From positions 6,703,501 to 6,767,500 of the forward strand of contig JAUCBN010000007.1 in assembly GCA_035048815.1 (NCBI GenBank): a stretch of DNA of 64,000 bases, given 5' to 3'. Each line of letters starts with the position of its first letter. Position 1 is the stretch's first letter. The DNA comes from Abelmoschus esculentus. Its lineage: Eukaryota > Streptophyta > Magnoliopsida > Malvales > Malvaceae. Positions 38,194-50,841 of the stretch are shown here, one piece after another. The position numbers and the translations under genes are program-made. The notes beneath the pieces are model-generated. The model worked only from the letters and a program-made list of their open reading frames with translations. It made no database searches and was not told where the DNA came from.

Positions 38194-38663
38194 TGTTTGA
38201 ATTAAAATATATATTCAATACGAATATAAACCCAAGATCTATATGTCAAATCATCAAGAACAATAAAATAAATAAATTGAATGCGGAAGCGTACCTGAAT
38301 TAATTGATGAAGATTTTCCAGAAGGTTTGATCTTCCAAGAAGTTAGGTTTTCTCTTGCGGCACAACTCTCAGACGGGAAAAAGAGATATGCAAGTTGACC
38401 TAATTCTTGGGGACCATAACCCCTTTATATAGTTGATTTAATAACCAACTAGTAGTTGATTTAATAACCAACTCTGAAGTATTTATAACTCTGCCCCTCA
38501 TCAAATTATAAATACACCTTATGGTATCTACACTTTTAATTCCATGATAATTTAATACCTATAACACGTGTAACATAATTGGTCACTTAATTACATGTTA
38601 AATTTTATAATAGCAATATACATTATACATATGTTCCTACTATTATTGAATTTTAATCCAACA
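38194..38663 (-). repeat. Right LTR (5' LTR of the element)
   Basis: 470 bp with TG...CA ends, almost identical to the left copy. In minus orientation this is the promoter LTR. Its minus-strand ctatataaagg reading is a plausible TATA region. Confidence 0.95.
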
Positions 38664-39050
38664 AAGTCATGTTCGGATTCAGCTCAAACAAAAACCAATG
38701 GAACCTCTGCTGGATTCCAAGCAAAGAAGCGATGCTTGAGGCCTGAGGGGAAGAACCCTCTATTCTGATGCTGATAACTCATCTACTGCTTGCTCTTTCT
38801 ATGGTCATACCATTGCCACCGGTGGGTATCTTGTTTCTACATTTTACAAATTGACAGCACGAAACTAGAATGATGGGTTTCCTAGCTTCCCACTTGCTAA
38901 TTGATTTGGTTGTTTGCAGGGGAGAAAGGGTTGTTGGCATTGGTTCCTCAGCACCAGGGGATTGATGGAGACTGGACAGATGCTTCCGGCGTCATCGTGT
39001 ATAAATGGAATGAAGAAAACAATAGACCAAACATTGAACGTGCAAATTGA
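38664..39050 (+). other. Exon-like sequence of unknown gene, beside the LTR insertion
   Basis: I do not recognise this product. Plus-strand frames are exon-like: SSTACSFYGHTIATG ends at a gtgggt donor near 38822, then after ttgtttgcag (38920) comes GEKGLLALVPQHQGIDGDWT with stop tga at about 39048-39050 and phases that fit. An upstream stop (tga near 38737) breaks the first part. The LTR element's target duplication shows this sequence was once continuous with 32690-32787. It may be the 3' end of a gene disrupted by the insertion. Confidence 0.35.
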
Positions 39051-39220
39051 AAGAAAAAAAAAAAGATAGAGTTGCTGTCAAGAGTATTATGGGACAATAT
39101 GAATATTTTTAACCACTAAATCAATTAGTAAATTTATTGCTTTACATTTATTTAGTATATAATTATTTTCTGGATCTCCATATTACTAAAAAGTACAAAA
39201 ATTTTATGACAAAAACTAGA

Positions 39221-40025
39221 CTATCCAGAGAACAATCTGGTGAAGAAATTTCCAGATTTGGAGTTTTCCAAGCAAGCAACATGGACATATTTTCCAAACT
39301 TGTCAACTTGCCTTGCCTCACCTCTTGTATCTTTCTTGCACACCTTGCATGTTTTGTCCACCCAACCTTCTTCCACATATTGTCCATCCACTGCTCTCAG
39401 TTTCAGTCCATGCAATATATATAAATACAAAACATTCATTAATATAAAAAAACCCAGAAAATTATATATAATAACTCATATGCCTACCTTCAACATAGGA
39501 TTTGAAGAAATCCTTGTATGTCCCTCCAATTTTCCTTCTCAGAGCACCATACTGCATGCACCAAACAACAAAATTGTTGATTGATTTGGATTCAGCAAGA
39601 GGAACAAAAAAGAGTTGTAATTAGAAAGAGAGTGTGACCTGTTCCCTTGACATTCTGCCACCAGACCTGGTGGCTTGTCTAGCCTCATACAAAAGCTCGG
39701 CATCCTTTTCAGACCTAACTTGGGAGAAATCCAGAGCCTCCGTCACACTGCTGAACAAAGACTGTTTGCTCTTCTTCTTTGCCTTGTCTTTCTCGCCCTT
39801 CCCCTCTTCTTGTTTAGCTGAAACTCGAAACAAAGTTGGGGAACTCTTGCTTCTTAACCTTTGGCTGTGAATCTGTGGTTTAGGGATCATGTTTTGTGAA
39901 GGTGACAATGGAAGAGCCCTTACTCCCATGCTTGCTTTGTTTTTGGCAGAGAAGCTGGAACCAACCGGCAATGATCTCCACAAGGCTAACCAAGCTAGAC
40001 TTTTATATGTACAGAATGATATCAC
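39221..40025 (-). CDS. Small Cys-motif protein, probably plastid-targeted, function unknown
   Basis: Three exons on the minus strand (39639-40025, 39488-39551, 39221-39390) join in phase to 206 aa. I do not know the family name. The N-terminus is basic and Ser-rich without acids (SLPVGSSFSAKNKASMGVRA), like a chloroplast transit peptide. A Lys-rich stretch follows (KGEKDKAKKKSKQ), then SVTEALDFSQVRSEKDAELL and GGRMSREQ / YGALRRKIGGTYKDFFKSYV. The end has a compact CxxC site, DKTCKVCKKDTRGEARQVDK, then YVHVACLENSKSGNFFTRLF. Start at the first ATG is assumed; MGVRALPL is an alternative. It is well formed and likely real. Confidence 0.8.
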
Positions 40026-40415
40026 CTGGTGATTTTGGTGGCTGCAGGTTCAATACGTGGCCATTTCACAAACTATTAAAATTGTGACTGCTAGGGCCTA
40101 GGTGGTCAGCATACATACAAATATATAATAACAAACCAGAAATATCTTAATAAAAATTCCATGACCAACAACAGGCAGAAATTATAGAATAATCAGACAC
40201 CACATGTGGTAAATGGTAATTTCATGGTGTTTAGAGTCTGACATGGAATTTGAGAATGTCTAATTCCAAAACATATGAACTTTAGCCTAGTGAACCGGGT
40301 TGCTGTCGCGAGTGTGGACCGTGACAAAAGGAAGTGAACCTCTCTCAGCCAGTAATATAATTCATTACAGGTCAGCTATGGCATACAAAGCTACAAAACT
40401 ACTTACATCAGAGGC

Positions 40416-43400
40416 TTACACCACATAAACCATGCCAACCTCTAGTAAAGATACTGGTGGAACCTTGAGTGCCACATCTGGTCCACGGCAATTCCTTCTC
40501 AGGAAATTGTACCCAAAATTAATGGCCAGTCTCTTCAAAATGGATGATCCTTGCTTTGCTCGAACATGTGAATGCCCTAGTATGAATGCAGTCCCTGCTT
40601 CTTGAGCTGCTAACAGATCTTGAAGCTCCTCTCGCAACTGCAACTCCATGTCAGTCCACACATCAGATTCGGAGTCATCGTCAATGGCAAATCTAACTCT
40701 TCTTTCAACAGCACGCACAGACTCCATTTCGATGACATCTGTGACACTCTCTACAGTTGAGAATCCAACAGATACACTAGCTGGTTGCATGCTTTCCTCA
40801 ATCTCGTAAGCTGGTATGCCAGAAAATGCAACCGTCCCTATCACAGCTAATCTAGATTCACTTGTTGGTTCATTTGAGTGGGAGACAGCATCATCCTCAG
40901 CATGGGGCCTGTTCTGGCTTCGATACCAATCATAGTGAATGAAATCAGCCAGTTTGGAAACTAGTTCTGATTCAAAAGAATCAACATCCTGATGCACATC
41001 ACGGTAACCATAACGAACAATGCACCTATAAGACCGATGAGCAGCAGGACCCACACGGCCCACAAGATAACGCTCATCTGGGGGCACAAAAGGGACAGGC
41101 ACTGATTTTACACACACAAAGACAAGAACACGATGGAAGGCAGGAAGGTTAGTGACAAAACGAGAGAAGTTGGCAGGGATTCCGGAGGTGAGATCAGTAA
41201 AAACTAAGCCGATACCCGGTACTCGAGCAATTCCTAAGCTTGGACCTAACGCTAATAGCCAATCTAGTGATACCTTATTGTGGAGATCAAATTCATATTT
41301 CTTGATGGTCGCATAATGCCATACAAACATGATTGTCATGAGGATAAGGGCCAAGAGAATAGGGAGCCAAGCCCCTTCAGTGAACTTGGTGAGTGAAGCT
41401 GAGAAGTAAAGCAACTCAATTGAACCAAAGAAAAGAAGAAACAAAAGAGCTACAATTGGGGGCTTGTGCCAACAGAGGATAATAACCAGGGAAGTGAGGC
41501 ACGTCGTAACCAACATCACAGTCATCACTGCCAATCCTGAAATGAATAAGAACAAAATTCTAATGGTAAAAAGGTCTTCCTTAAAACTATTTCCTGTTGA
41601 AGTTCACTTACAAGGTAATCGACCTTACCTGATGCATTCCCCATGTGTTTTGTATCTCTAAATCCAATAGTCACAGCAATGCAGAGGATCATGAGCACCC
41701 AGTTGATTTCAGGGATATAAATCTGGCCATGTATCTTGTCAGAAGTGTGAATAACCTTTACTCTAGGGAAACAACTAAGTGACTGGCTCTGATTGATTAT
41801 TGAGAATGTTCCGCTAATGATTGCTTGGCTTCCCACAACAGAAGCGAGAATTGCTATTATGAGCACAGGCCATCTCACACTTTCTGTACAGTACACAAAT
41901 ACAAATGAGCACTCAGGTTTATTTGTCTATAACCATGAATTTAGGAATATATGTTCCCTACAGTGATATTGCATTCCCTTTCAGGCTGGATAGAGACATG
42001 CATAGTGCCATCTTACATGTCCCTGTTTTTGTCAGTCAGATTCCTACCATTTTCTACTGTTATTGAGAACAGATGAGGTATACCTGGAACTGAGACATAG
42101 AAGCTTATTTGGTAACTCGTATCATGATGTTGAGACAAGTACGCAGCTTGGCCCATGTATGCCAGTATAAGAGCCGGATAAACCAGAAAGGTAAAAGCAG
42201 TCTGCAGCAAGACAGTTAAATTTCATTTTAGTTGCTACTTTTGAACTCATAGATAAGATATCATCATCAAATGAAAACTCAAGAGGATGATTTATGTTAG
42301 TTGCCTGAATTGCAGAATAAGAGAAGTGACCAAGATCAGCAAACATCGCCTCAGAGCCTGCATGAATGGCATTTGTTGGTTTGTCAATTTTCAAAAACAA
42401 CCAAATTTAAAGTAATGATATTAGTTATACTAATGATTTCGCTTGAAGATGAAATAAGCGGATAAAATACATATTTCTTGATATCTCAAGTACTGTGACT
42501 AGTATATTGGACCTGGAAATTTAAACTTATGCACCAGACATGGATTATTTTATGTAAGGAGATTATACTGAACCTAAGAACTGTGAAGTGGACAAAAGAC
42601 ACAATGCACCTTGAAAATTTTATGTATGTATGTTCCAAACTCACCTGTTATGCAGAGCAGTATGCCACCCAAAGACATCCATCCACCTTTCCTAGTCTTC
42701 TTCAAGAATTTGAACATGTAATATGGAGAAAGAGCTTGATAGACATGCGGGTTCCAGTGGATTATATTATATAACCCAAGGGTACTTATGCATAGTAGCC
42801 ACGTTAACACAATTGGAGCAAAGAAAAAGCCAACGCGATGCGTGCCGTAATGTTGAAGTGCAAAAAGACACACCAAAATGAAGCAAGTGATTGGAATAAC
42901 TGCATCTGTAAAGGAGGTCAAGAATTTCAGATGAAGGGATGGTAAATTAGAGCAAAGATATGAATAAAATGTGCATATGTCTAAACCGAGTATAGATACA
43001 GATAAAATAACTTATCTTTCGAAAAACATGTACTATTTTGGAAAGTCAACAGGACCTCATGATGGAGAAAGTAAAAGACTAAAAATGTAGTTCTTCTAAA
43101 ATTCTATATTAGTGTTGAAATAGATTGCATGGTCAACCACAAAGGTAAAAAAAACATTAAATTAACTAGCCAATAGAAATAATGGGAGAGGAACAGATAA
43201 GACCAAAAGAAAGGACAGGGGACACAGGATATGGTAATTCCATCCCACAACATGCCCTTGAATGGTCCTGTAGGCCAACTGGCTTTTCTTTGCTATCTAC
43301 AAGAATGACAAGTGGATCTCTCTATCCATTTATCACTAGAAATGAAAAGAAGGAAGCACCAAGTTATTCCTTTAACTTATTTGTTCTGCTAAAATTCAGG

Positions 43401-46059
43401 ATGTCCCTTTGCTTAAAATGATAACCACGGCCCGTGGCCCAAAGAAAGTTAATATTGCCAACGTATAAACACCATTAGCCTAATAGCAGTCTCCAATTTC
43501 TTTTCTCTTTCTCCACAACAAGGAACATGAATATCACTCCGAAAGCAAATCGAAAGCGTTCAAGAATTAGGGAACTAAACCCTGCATTTACATTCTTGCT
43601 TTACAAAATACTGCAAGTGTCTTTCAATACCTGAGACTTCAATGCGATTGAATAAGAGAAGAATATCTACAATAGCAAGTTTAGTGCTTACACTGGTGAT
43701 GTTCCTTGGACATGGATAACTCAAGGCCAGACACAGCAGAGAAAACTACAATATGAGATTATATTAATTAGTGGGTGGATGAGAAAAGGTCACAAATTTA
43801 AGCAACCGACTGCTAAGCAGTTTACCAGAAATTGCTGGAGTGAGAACTCCATCTCCAATTACCATACAAGTACCAAGGAGAACCAAGATTAATAAAGCAG
43901 TGTGCAAGACTTTATGCTTCTCAAGGTACCGTTTTACACCTGAGCTACTCTTTTTCTCAGGATAGTGCTCGAGTTTATATGTAGAGAGTGCTTCATCAGC
44001 GACCTGTCTGTTGGGCAGAAGACTAACTTTTGCATGGCGGCATATCAGAGAATATAATGCAAAAGTACCTCCTGCGAAAAATCGAAACCATGAATAAACG
44101 CTATGCTTCAATTGAATGGCTAAACTATATGTAAGGCAAAACTGTTTAAACGCTTACCCTCTCCATTGTCATCTGCTCGAAGAACCACAAACACATACTT
44201 GAACAAGGGGACTAAAGTAAGAGTCCAAAAGACAAAGGATAGAACACCATAAATCTCTTCATTTGTCTCTGAATGTTGAATGTCTTCAGCAAATGTGCTC
44301 TTGTAGACATAAAGAGGAGAAGTACTCAGGTCCCCATACACTACACCCAGGCTTTGGTATGCTAAAAGCAATGCTGTCTTCCAGGAATCCCTCTGCAACA
44401 AAATTCCAGAATAAACAATTCTCCTAGAAGTCAGCTAATTAACAGAAAACCATACCATGCAATCCAATCAATGACTGCATAAATCATTTGACCAGGGAAT
44501 CTAAGTCTGCCTGTTCCTAGAAACCAAAATCTTAATGACCTATAACATAGAACGGTTATCTGGTATAAGCGTTTTGAAAATTAAACAAACCTTTGAAGTA
44601 TCCAAGGACTTCCCAATCTCAAGATCCATGATAATAATGCCTCAATCTTCAGCCTGGGTTTCTTGAAAGTGAACAGAATTAGCTGCAGACTAAAACTGAA
44701 ATGATATGCCAAACTCAAATGGCACAATCGAACACCATGAATTCGAAAAAAAGTAAAATAAACCAATGAACTTTGAAGATGGAATTTCCAATGATATGCA
44801 GATAACTCGACTTTACACACCCGCAAATACAGAGTTAAAAAGCATGTCACATTCGCTCACATGGTTTCCATACCTCTATAAAATCCCCCACCAAACTCAT
44901 TGAAAACCATACCCATCAATCTCTCTAAAAGGAAATTACTCTGGAGCCTGGTCACACCCAGATTCTAATTACCAGAAAACGTATGGAGCCTTAAAAGGGA
45001 TTGAAGGCCAACTACAGTAGAATTCTTCAAGACAGATCCTTAAATGCACAAGGTCCCTCATTTATTACCTTTCCATTTCTTTTATACAAATATAATATTT
45101 TGCTTTTCATTTTTTTCCTGGTTAAATAAACGTTTCTTAAGTTTTAATAAAAAAACAAACTTTGAACTCTAACAGCACCATTAACCCACAAAGGAGAAAG
45201 AAGTAGAAGAGGAGAAACAAATATAACTTTGACATGAAATAAACATACATATACATGCAAGCAAATACAAGAGATTCCCACCTGTGTTTTTCCTCCAGGC
45301 CATGAAAGAGAATAGAAAACAAAGTAAGAGAATATTGATTGATGGCAACGAGAGAAAGCACAATCACGTGATTCAACGACAGTTACATTCTCAAAGGCGA
45401 TATATCACACCAACAACAACCCAGCAAGTGCCCACGGAAATAAAGCTGATTTATATATTTAACTTATCCCACAACCCCACATCTTTTCATTTTCCCAAAT
45501 TCCTACCTAACTCACTTTGAGCAAACTTTTCATTTTTTATCTGTCCTTTAACAATGCTGGGAAACTGTTCTTTGGCAGTTAAAAAGAAGCTAAACTTGCC
45601 CCTATTAATTTATGGTGTTTGGCAGTAACTCTAAAGCAGAAGAAAAGAATTCAACTCCCATTTTAATTGTTCATGCAAATAAAAATCAAAATTGATTTAC
45701 CTTCTAGAGATTTCAGACTATGCAATATGCAAATGCATTAACTAGCTAGTCGCTAGCCTTTCCTAACCCTTTAGATTACACCATCCAAGTCATTATTGAT
45801 CAGCCTTTTTTATTTATTTTCTTTCTGTTTTTGATATACCTAGGTGGGGACTTCCTTATTGCAGACCCACTTGTTCAATATCAAAACTTTAGCTAAAACA
45901 GTGTTTTACTTGCATCATCTTCCATTATTTTACTGAACTTTAACAGCACCGCTAAATAAAAATGCATACTTTGCTGGGGGGAAAACACCCTTTAAGTAGA
46001 TATATACAGAAACTTACCTGAGCTTTATCTTCTTTACTGACTTCTCCTGGCCAATCCAT
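40416..46059 (-). CDS. KUP2: KUP/HAK/KT potassium transporter, KUP2 (POT2) type
   Basis: A multi-pass membrane K+ uptake protein. Arabidopsis KUP2 affects cell expansion. Exons (minus): 46018-46059, 44158-44392, 43826-44071, 43692-43745, 42645-42905, 42305-42357, 42084-42201, 41629-41883 and 40416-41536. They give 794 aa, the length I recall for Arabidopsis KUP2. Motifs: AYQSLGVVYGDLSTSPLYVY, ADDNGEGGTFALYSL, GTCMVIGDGVLTPAIS, SEAMFADLGHFSYSAIQ, NASGLAVMTVMLVTTCL, and a cytosolic tail ending RGPDVALKVPPVSLLEVGMV. About 12 hydrophobic helices are present. An ATG nine codons upstream (46086) is also in frame. Intron 1 is 1.6 kb. The intron after exon 42305-42357 starts with GC rather than GT; every other border is canonical. 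Confidence 0.95.
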
Positions 46060-46816
46060 GGCTACCAAATGGAACCCTTGCCGCATTTCAGCAATAGAGT
46101 CTGGAAAACTTTGGTACTTTTAATAAAGCAGCTGATATGTGATTTCTATCACCACAATAAGCATGTGAAAAATTTGATTTTTATAGAAGGAAGTGATGTT
46201 TTAGCACTGAAGACAGCAAGAAGTGGCTGTTTTGGATGGATTTGAAGGTTAAATGAACAGACCAAAAGCTGTTAAAGCTGTGTACCAACCGACAATGGCG
46301 AATGTTGCCGAGTTAAAAAATAAAACTTGAAAAAAGATAATGGAAAGTGATTACAGAACGTGGGAAGAAGAAGCAATAAAGATCTGATTCTGTGAAAACT
46401 GAAAATGGATTAGAATAAAAAAACACATGAGCAGGAATATCGGCACTTAATTTAATAGGCTTTGGACTTTGGTCCTTTACCATATGATAAAGTGTTCATT
46501 TCAATCTTCAAACACAAATCATGGAGTTCAAGGCAACATCTGAACTGCAAGACAAGAATGTTTTCTGTCTGTATTTCTTCATCTTCGTGGAAGCATACGC
46601 ATATAGAAAAGCTATAAATTTAAATTCAAGATGTAAGAAAACTACCACACTACATAAAGTTTGCACAAAAATCAAGTTAAATCCATAAATATTCAAAATT
46701 ACATTAAAGAAAGCGGCTTTGAGAAAGTGAATGCTACTGAGGGAAACTTTTTCAGTAGGATAGCTTTGGGGTAGGTTAGGTGTATAGGTTTGGTAAAAAA
46801 TTTAATAATTCATTTA
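46060..46816. other. KUP2 upstream region
   Basis: It should hold the KUP2 5' UTR and promoter (reading leftwards). No clear TATA box was assigned and no other gene is seen. ATTCATTTA at 46808-46816 is the left target duplication of the MITE. Confidence 0.45.
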
Positions 46817-47388
46817 GGCATAAAAGATAATTTTAAACCTTAACGTTTACGGTTTTTGTCGTTTTGACCCTTATTCTTTTTTAAAAATAAATTTAACCCT
46901 TAACTTATATCTTTTTAACAAATATCTTATTTTTTAACTATATTAATGACTGGATCGTTAAAAATTTAACAATGATACATATATATAGAGAGAATATAAT
47001 TTTAAGTGCCATTAAAATATAAGATTATTAAACATTCTTAAACCTAACTACGATAGAATCAAAATCTCATCTTAAAAAATATAAACACAATTCGAACAAG
47101 ATTTTGATTTTATCGTAGTTAGAGTTAAGAATGTTTAATAATTTTTTATTTTAGAATTAATTAATTTTTAATATTTTATTTAAATTTTAATTGTTTTATA
47201 TTTTATATTAGAATAAAATTATATTTTATATATATATGTATTTGATAGGTTACATTTCATATATATATCATCGTTAAATTTTTAACAGTCCAGTCATCAA
47301 GCTAGTTAAAAAATAAGCTATTTGTCAAAAAGATAAAGGCTAAAACGACAAAAACTGTAAACGTTAAGGTTAAAATTATCTTTATGCC
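46817..47388. mobile_element. Mutator-like MITE (non-autonomous)
   Basis: The 572-bp element begins GGCATAAAAGATAATTTTAA and its other end, read in reverse, begins GGCATAAAGATAATTTTAAC. The inverted ends can be aligned for about 170 bp; the left arm has about 30 extra bases. It is flanked by a perfect 9-bp repeat ATTCATTTA (46808-46816 and 47389-47397), the signature of Mutator-type transposition. A second inverted pair (cttaaacctaactacgatag / ctatcgtagttagagtta-like, about 47030-47140) sits in its centre. No coding capacity. Confidence 0.88.
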
Positions 47389-47754
47389 ATTCATTTATTA
47401 TTGAAATATTTTATTTGATAAAATATTTTTATTTTATGACTGAAAAATTAAATTTGATAATGTTTTAAAGTCTTTTTCTTAAATATATTTTAAAAATAAT
47501 TAATATTTTATATAATATTTTTAAGTTACCTCTTAGTATAATGTATTTATTTTTATATTATAAAATATTTAAACTGTGTGCTAAGATGGACAAATGTCGA
47601 GACCAAAAACATTTGATCAAATGGCGTTTTCATTGGTAGGTGAAGGATGGTACCCAATCAGTTTCAAAGAGCTTTTATTTTGGAGTTTGTCATTGGAGGT
47701 TATAGTTGGGATTTATATTCGATATATAATGTAAAAATTATTTTTTTATAAACA

Positions 47755-47915
47755 TTTTAGATTTAAAGTTTAGATATATAATTAAAAATATAAGATTTAA
47801 AGATTTAAGGTTTAGGTATATAATTTAAAATGTAAGATTTAGAGATTTAAAATTTAGATATATAATTTAAGATATAAAATTTAGAGATTTAAGGTTTAAA
47901 TATATAATTTAATTT
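47755..47915. repeat. Degenerate 41-43 bp tandem repeat, about 4 units
   Basis: tagatatataatt-like words recur at 47771, 47812, 47855 and 47897, each preceded by agatttaaagattta-like sequence. It is AT-rich and non-coding. Confidence 0.7.
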
Positions 47916-50841
47916 AATTGAACATAAAAGTTTAAAAGTATTCTAATCAATATAGTCGTATTAAAATATTTATTTTGACCAATAAAATGTTGATATATTA
48001 TAAAGTATTTTTTGACCAATAGATAGTTTAAAGACTAAAATAAAAAAATTATATAGTTTATGTATTTTGATAAAAAATAATTTAAAGATTTAAAATAACC
48101 AAAAATAATAATTTAAATATCTATTTTGATAAAAAAAAAATAATTTAAAAACTAAAAAAAAATATAATTTAAGGGCTTTTTTTATTTCATGTTTATTTTA
48201 TTAATCAAATTCTAATTTATTAAGTAGAGTCTTGAGGGTTCAAATTCACCGGTTAATATTTTTTTATAATAAAAATAAGAATAATTATTTGATATATTAA
48301 TGGCGAAGTTTTTATTTTTTAAAGTGTTTTAAATTTAAGGTTAATAGAATTAGTTTATCGTATAGAATATTGGGGGTTAGATTTAGTTTATAGTAAATAG
48401 TTTATATGGTTAGGTTTAGTATATAATTAAGAGTTTTATAAGTTAAATCCTAAACTTTTAACATATTATTTTAAAATATAAATCGTAACCTTTAAAACTT
48501 AAATTTTAACTTTAATTTTTTAATTTTAACTATTATCTTTAAATTCTAAATTTAGACTCAAACACTTAATATAAATCCCTATCCCTAAAACTTAAAAAGT
48601 TACTATAAAAAGTAATTTTTTTTACCACCAATATACTATATATAAATTCGGCAAATACCGGAAAATTAATTTAATATAAATATTTTTAATAGAAAAATGA
48701 ACCTAAGTAAAAAAAAAATTAAGATCAATTATGTTCATCGCGTTATTTGTGATTTTAACTAATTATATTCGTTTATTTTTTAAAGGTGAATTATCATTTA
48801 TTTTTACGTATAATTAATAACTGAATAATTATTTAAAAAAACATATTTATCTGAATTACAGATAACATAATGATTAGAGTTTATCTAATAATTTCTTATA
48901 AGTGGGTGTTCATTATTTATTACGTAAACCTAAGAGTGTGTCTGTGTAATAAACCCCTAGAGGTTTGGAGCAGAGACAGCAGCTCTGTCCTTCCATGGTT
49001 GTGGGTCAGGTTGTAGGCAGGAGTAAGGAAACAGTCATTTCAGAGAATCCAAGGCCAACAAAAAGAAAATATAAAGAATTTGTGTAAAGAAAAACCAAAA
49101 TCTAAAGAAATTTTCTGAAATCATTTTAACTACACCAGATAGAACATAAAACTATCATTTTATATTTAAATCTTTTATCTTTACTTATTAAAAACATGTC
49201 CTAAAATTTTGAATTTATTATACTTTTCCAACATGTTTTACCACTTCTCTATGATCCATATCTACCAAAGGAAGAACAAAACATTCCCAGAGTGTGTCAA
49301 GGTCCATATTGGACCAATGGAGTTTCAGCAAGAAACCCAACATTCCTCTTTCATTTCAGAACCAAAGGGAATGGTAGTGGACCACTCAATCTCTGTAGGA
49401 GAAGTATACTTGAGAATCAGTCCATTTGTGTTGGACAATGGACCAGAAATTGAATTCAGAAGGGTAGTATGGTTAGATACTCACGAGCCTGTGGCTGTAT
49501 GGGTTGTAAGAAACAGTAGGGGAGTTGACCCTGAGCATACATCATGGTTGGTTGAAGTAGTTAAGGTCTGTTACCTGCAACGGACAGTGTTAGGTACGCA
49601 GGAAGATATAACGCATGACAACCTCAATTAATTATGCTTCAACTATATTGGATCAGAATTCGAATCAAACTAAATTATATTAAAATCAAGATCAAATCGA
49701 GTTATGATGCTTATGTTTCTGGTCAAGTAACCAAAAACTATCTCGTTACCATCGTAAGGATGATCATCTTATACCAATAGGCAATAACCAAATCAAGACC
49801 AATGACAAAATTTGACGAGAGAGTTTAGAGGGTCGAATTTTTAAAATTTTTAAAAGTATAATATAGGATCTAACTAAATCTTTTAATAATTTTTTTAAAA
49901 AAAAAATAAATATCGAAAGATATTTAATTAAAAGTATTTAAATAATTTAATAAAAAATTGAAAACAGAGGGTTCAAGGTTAATTTTTTGTGAAATTAGAT
50001 TCTAAATATTTAAATTTTTATGGGGTCATAATGATGTTAGATAAATGGTGAAAAGAAAATAATGTATAAAATCTAATGATTAAATTAAATATTATAAAAC
50101 TTAAAATAAATCAGAGAATAAAGATCCGTTATAAATTATAATTTTTCCCCTTTATAATGTTCTATATTATTGATATTAAATATCCCTGTATAAGGTAAAA
50201 GTAATTAGTAAATACTAAAAGTAGAAATAAATGTTTCATCCCACTAGTGGGTGATTTCAATTACTGTTTTCACAAACTACAAACCAACGGTCTTCACCGA
50301 AGATATTGATGAATATAACTGCCTCCCTTAGCCTGTCTTCGGCTTCACCAACCTAATAACCGGCCAACATTAACTCGGTCGGCGCCATGGATGGAACAAA
50401 TAGGATGCAAGCTAAGGATTCATTCCACATTTGTTTGTCAACGAGCATAGGCCTGGCCTGAAAACAGGCATTCGGCGTAATGATCTAACGACTGTTTGAA
50501 AAACATTTTCTAACCAAGCTTAAAAATGGAATAATAGTTGAGTTTAGGTCTGTAATTGAATCCATTCAACATTGCAATGGAGTAAGTATTTCATTAGATG
50601 ACTATGAAACAAACAGAAGGCAAAGCAATGGAATATATATCTTAGTTTAGTGTTGTACTTAAAAACTAAATTATATATATATATATATGTATATATATAT
50701 ACTAGCTTACAAGTCCTTAGAAAAGGCCTAGCGGGTGCCAATGAACCACCTCAGCAATAGACAGCCACTTTTATAGAGACAGAGCCTCTCAAATACCTTC
50801 CTCTGTCTCCAACAAGGGCTTGCACTACGAATCCTGCGACT
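47916..50841. other. Intergenic, AT-rich, with one coding-like island
   Basis: Mostly A/T-rich. The exception is about 49260-49631, a more GC-balanced open frame of 140 codons from 49209 (HIGPMEFQQETQHSS, then RISPFVLDNGPEIEFRRVVW and WVVRNSRGVDPEHTSW). I do not recognise it on either strand, and no splice context or promoter stands out. A (TA)n microsatellite lies at about 50672-50700. The expansin 3' UTR occupies the right end. Confidence 0.4.

Larger units (their letters stand above)
32788..38663 (-). mobile_element. Ty1-copia-type LTR retrotransposon, coding-dead, young LTRs
   Basis: The 5876-bp element lies in minus orientation, shown by the primer-binding site beside the right LTR and the polypurine tract beside the left LTR. 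Faint pol relics on the minus strand support copia. Reverse-transcriptase-like IGCK(L)IFKTKR, GYTLKEDIDFVETFS and MDVK..F(F)ND(N)IE lie at about 34480-34720. RNase H/tail phrases (HIDVKYL-like, EHVGTNS, a FHEHTARMGV relic) lie at about 33700-34000. All are broken by stops and indels, and no frame exceeds 70 codons. Recent movement must have used enzymes from another copy. Confidence 0.9.
32783..38668. repeat. 5-bp target site duplication AAGTC flanking the LTR element
   Basis: AAGTC occurs at 32783-32787, directly before the left LTR, and at 38664-38668, directly after the right LTR. The match is perfect, as expected for an integrase-made insertion. Confidence 0.93.
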
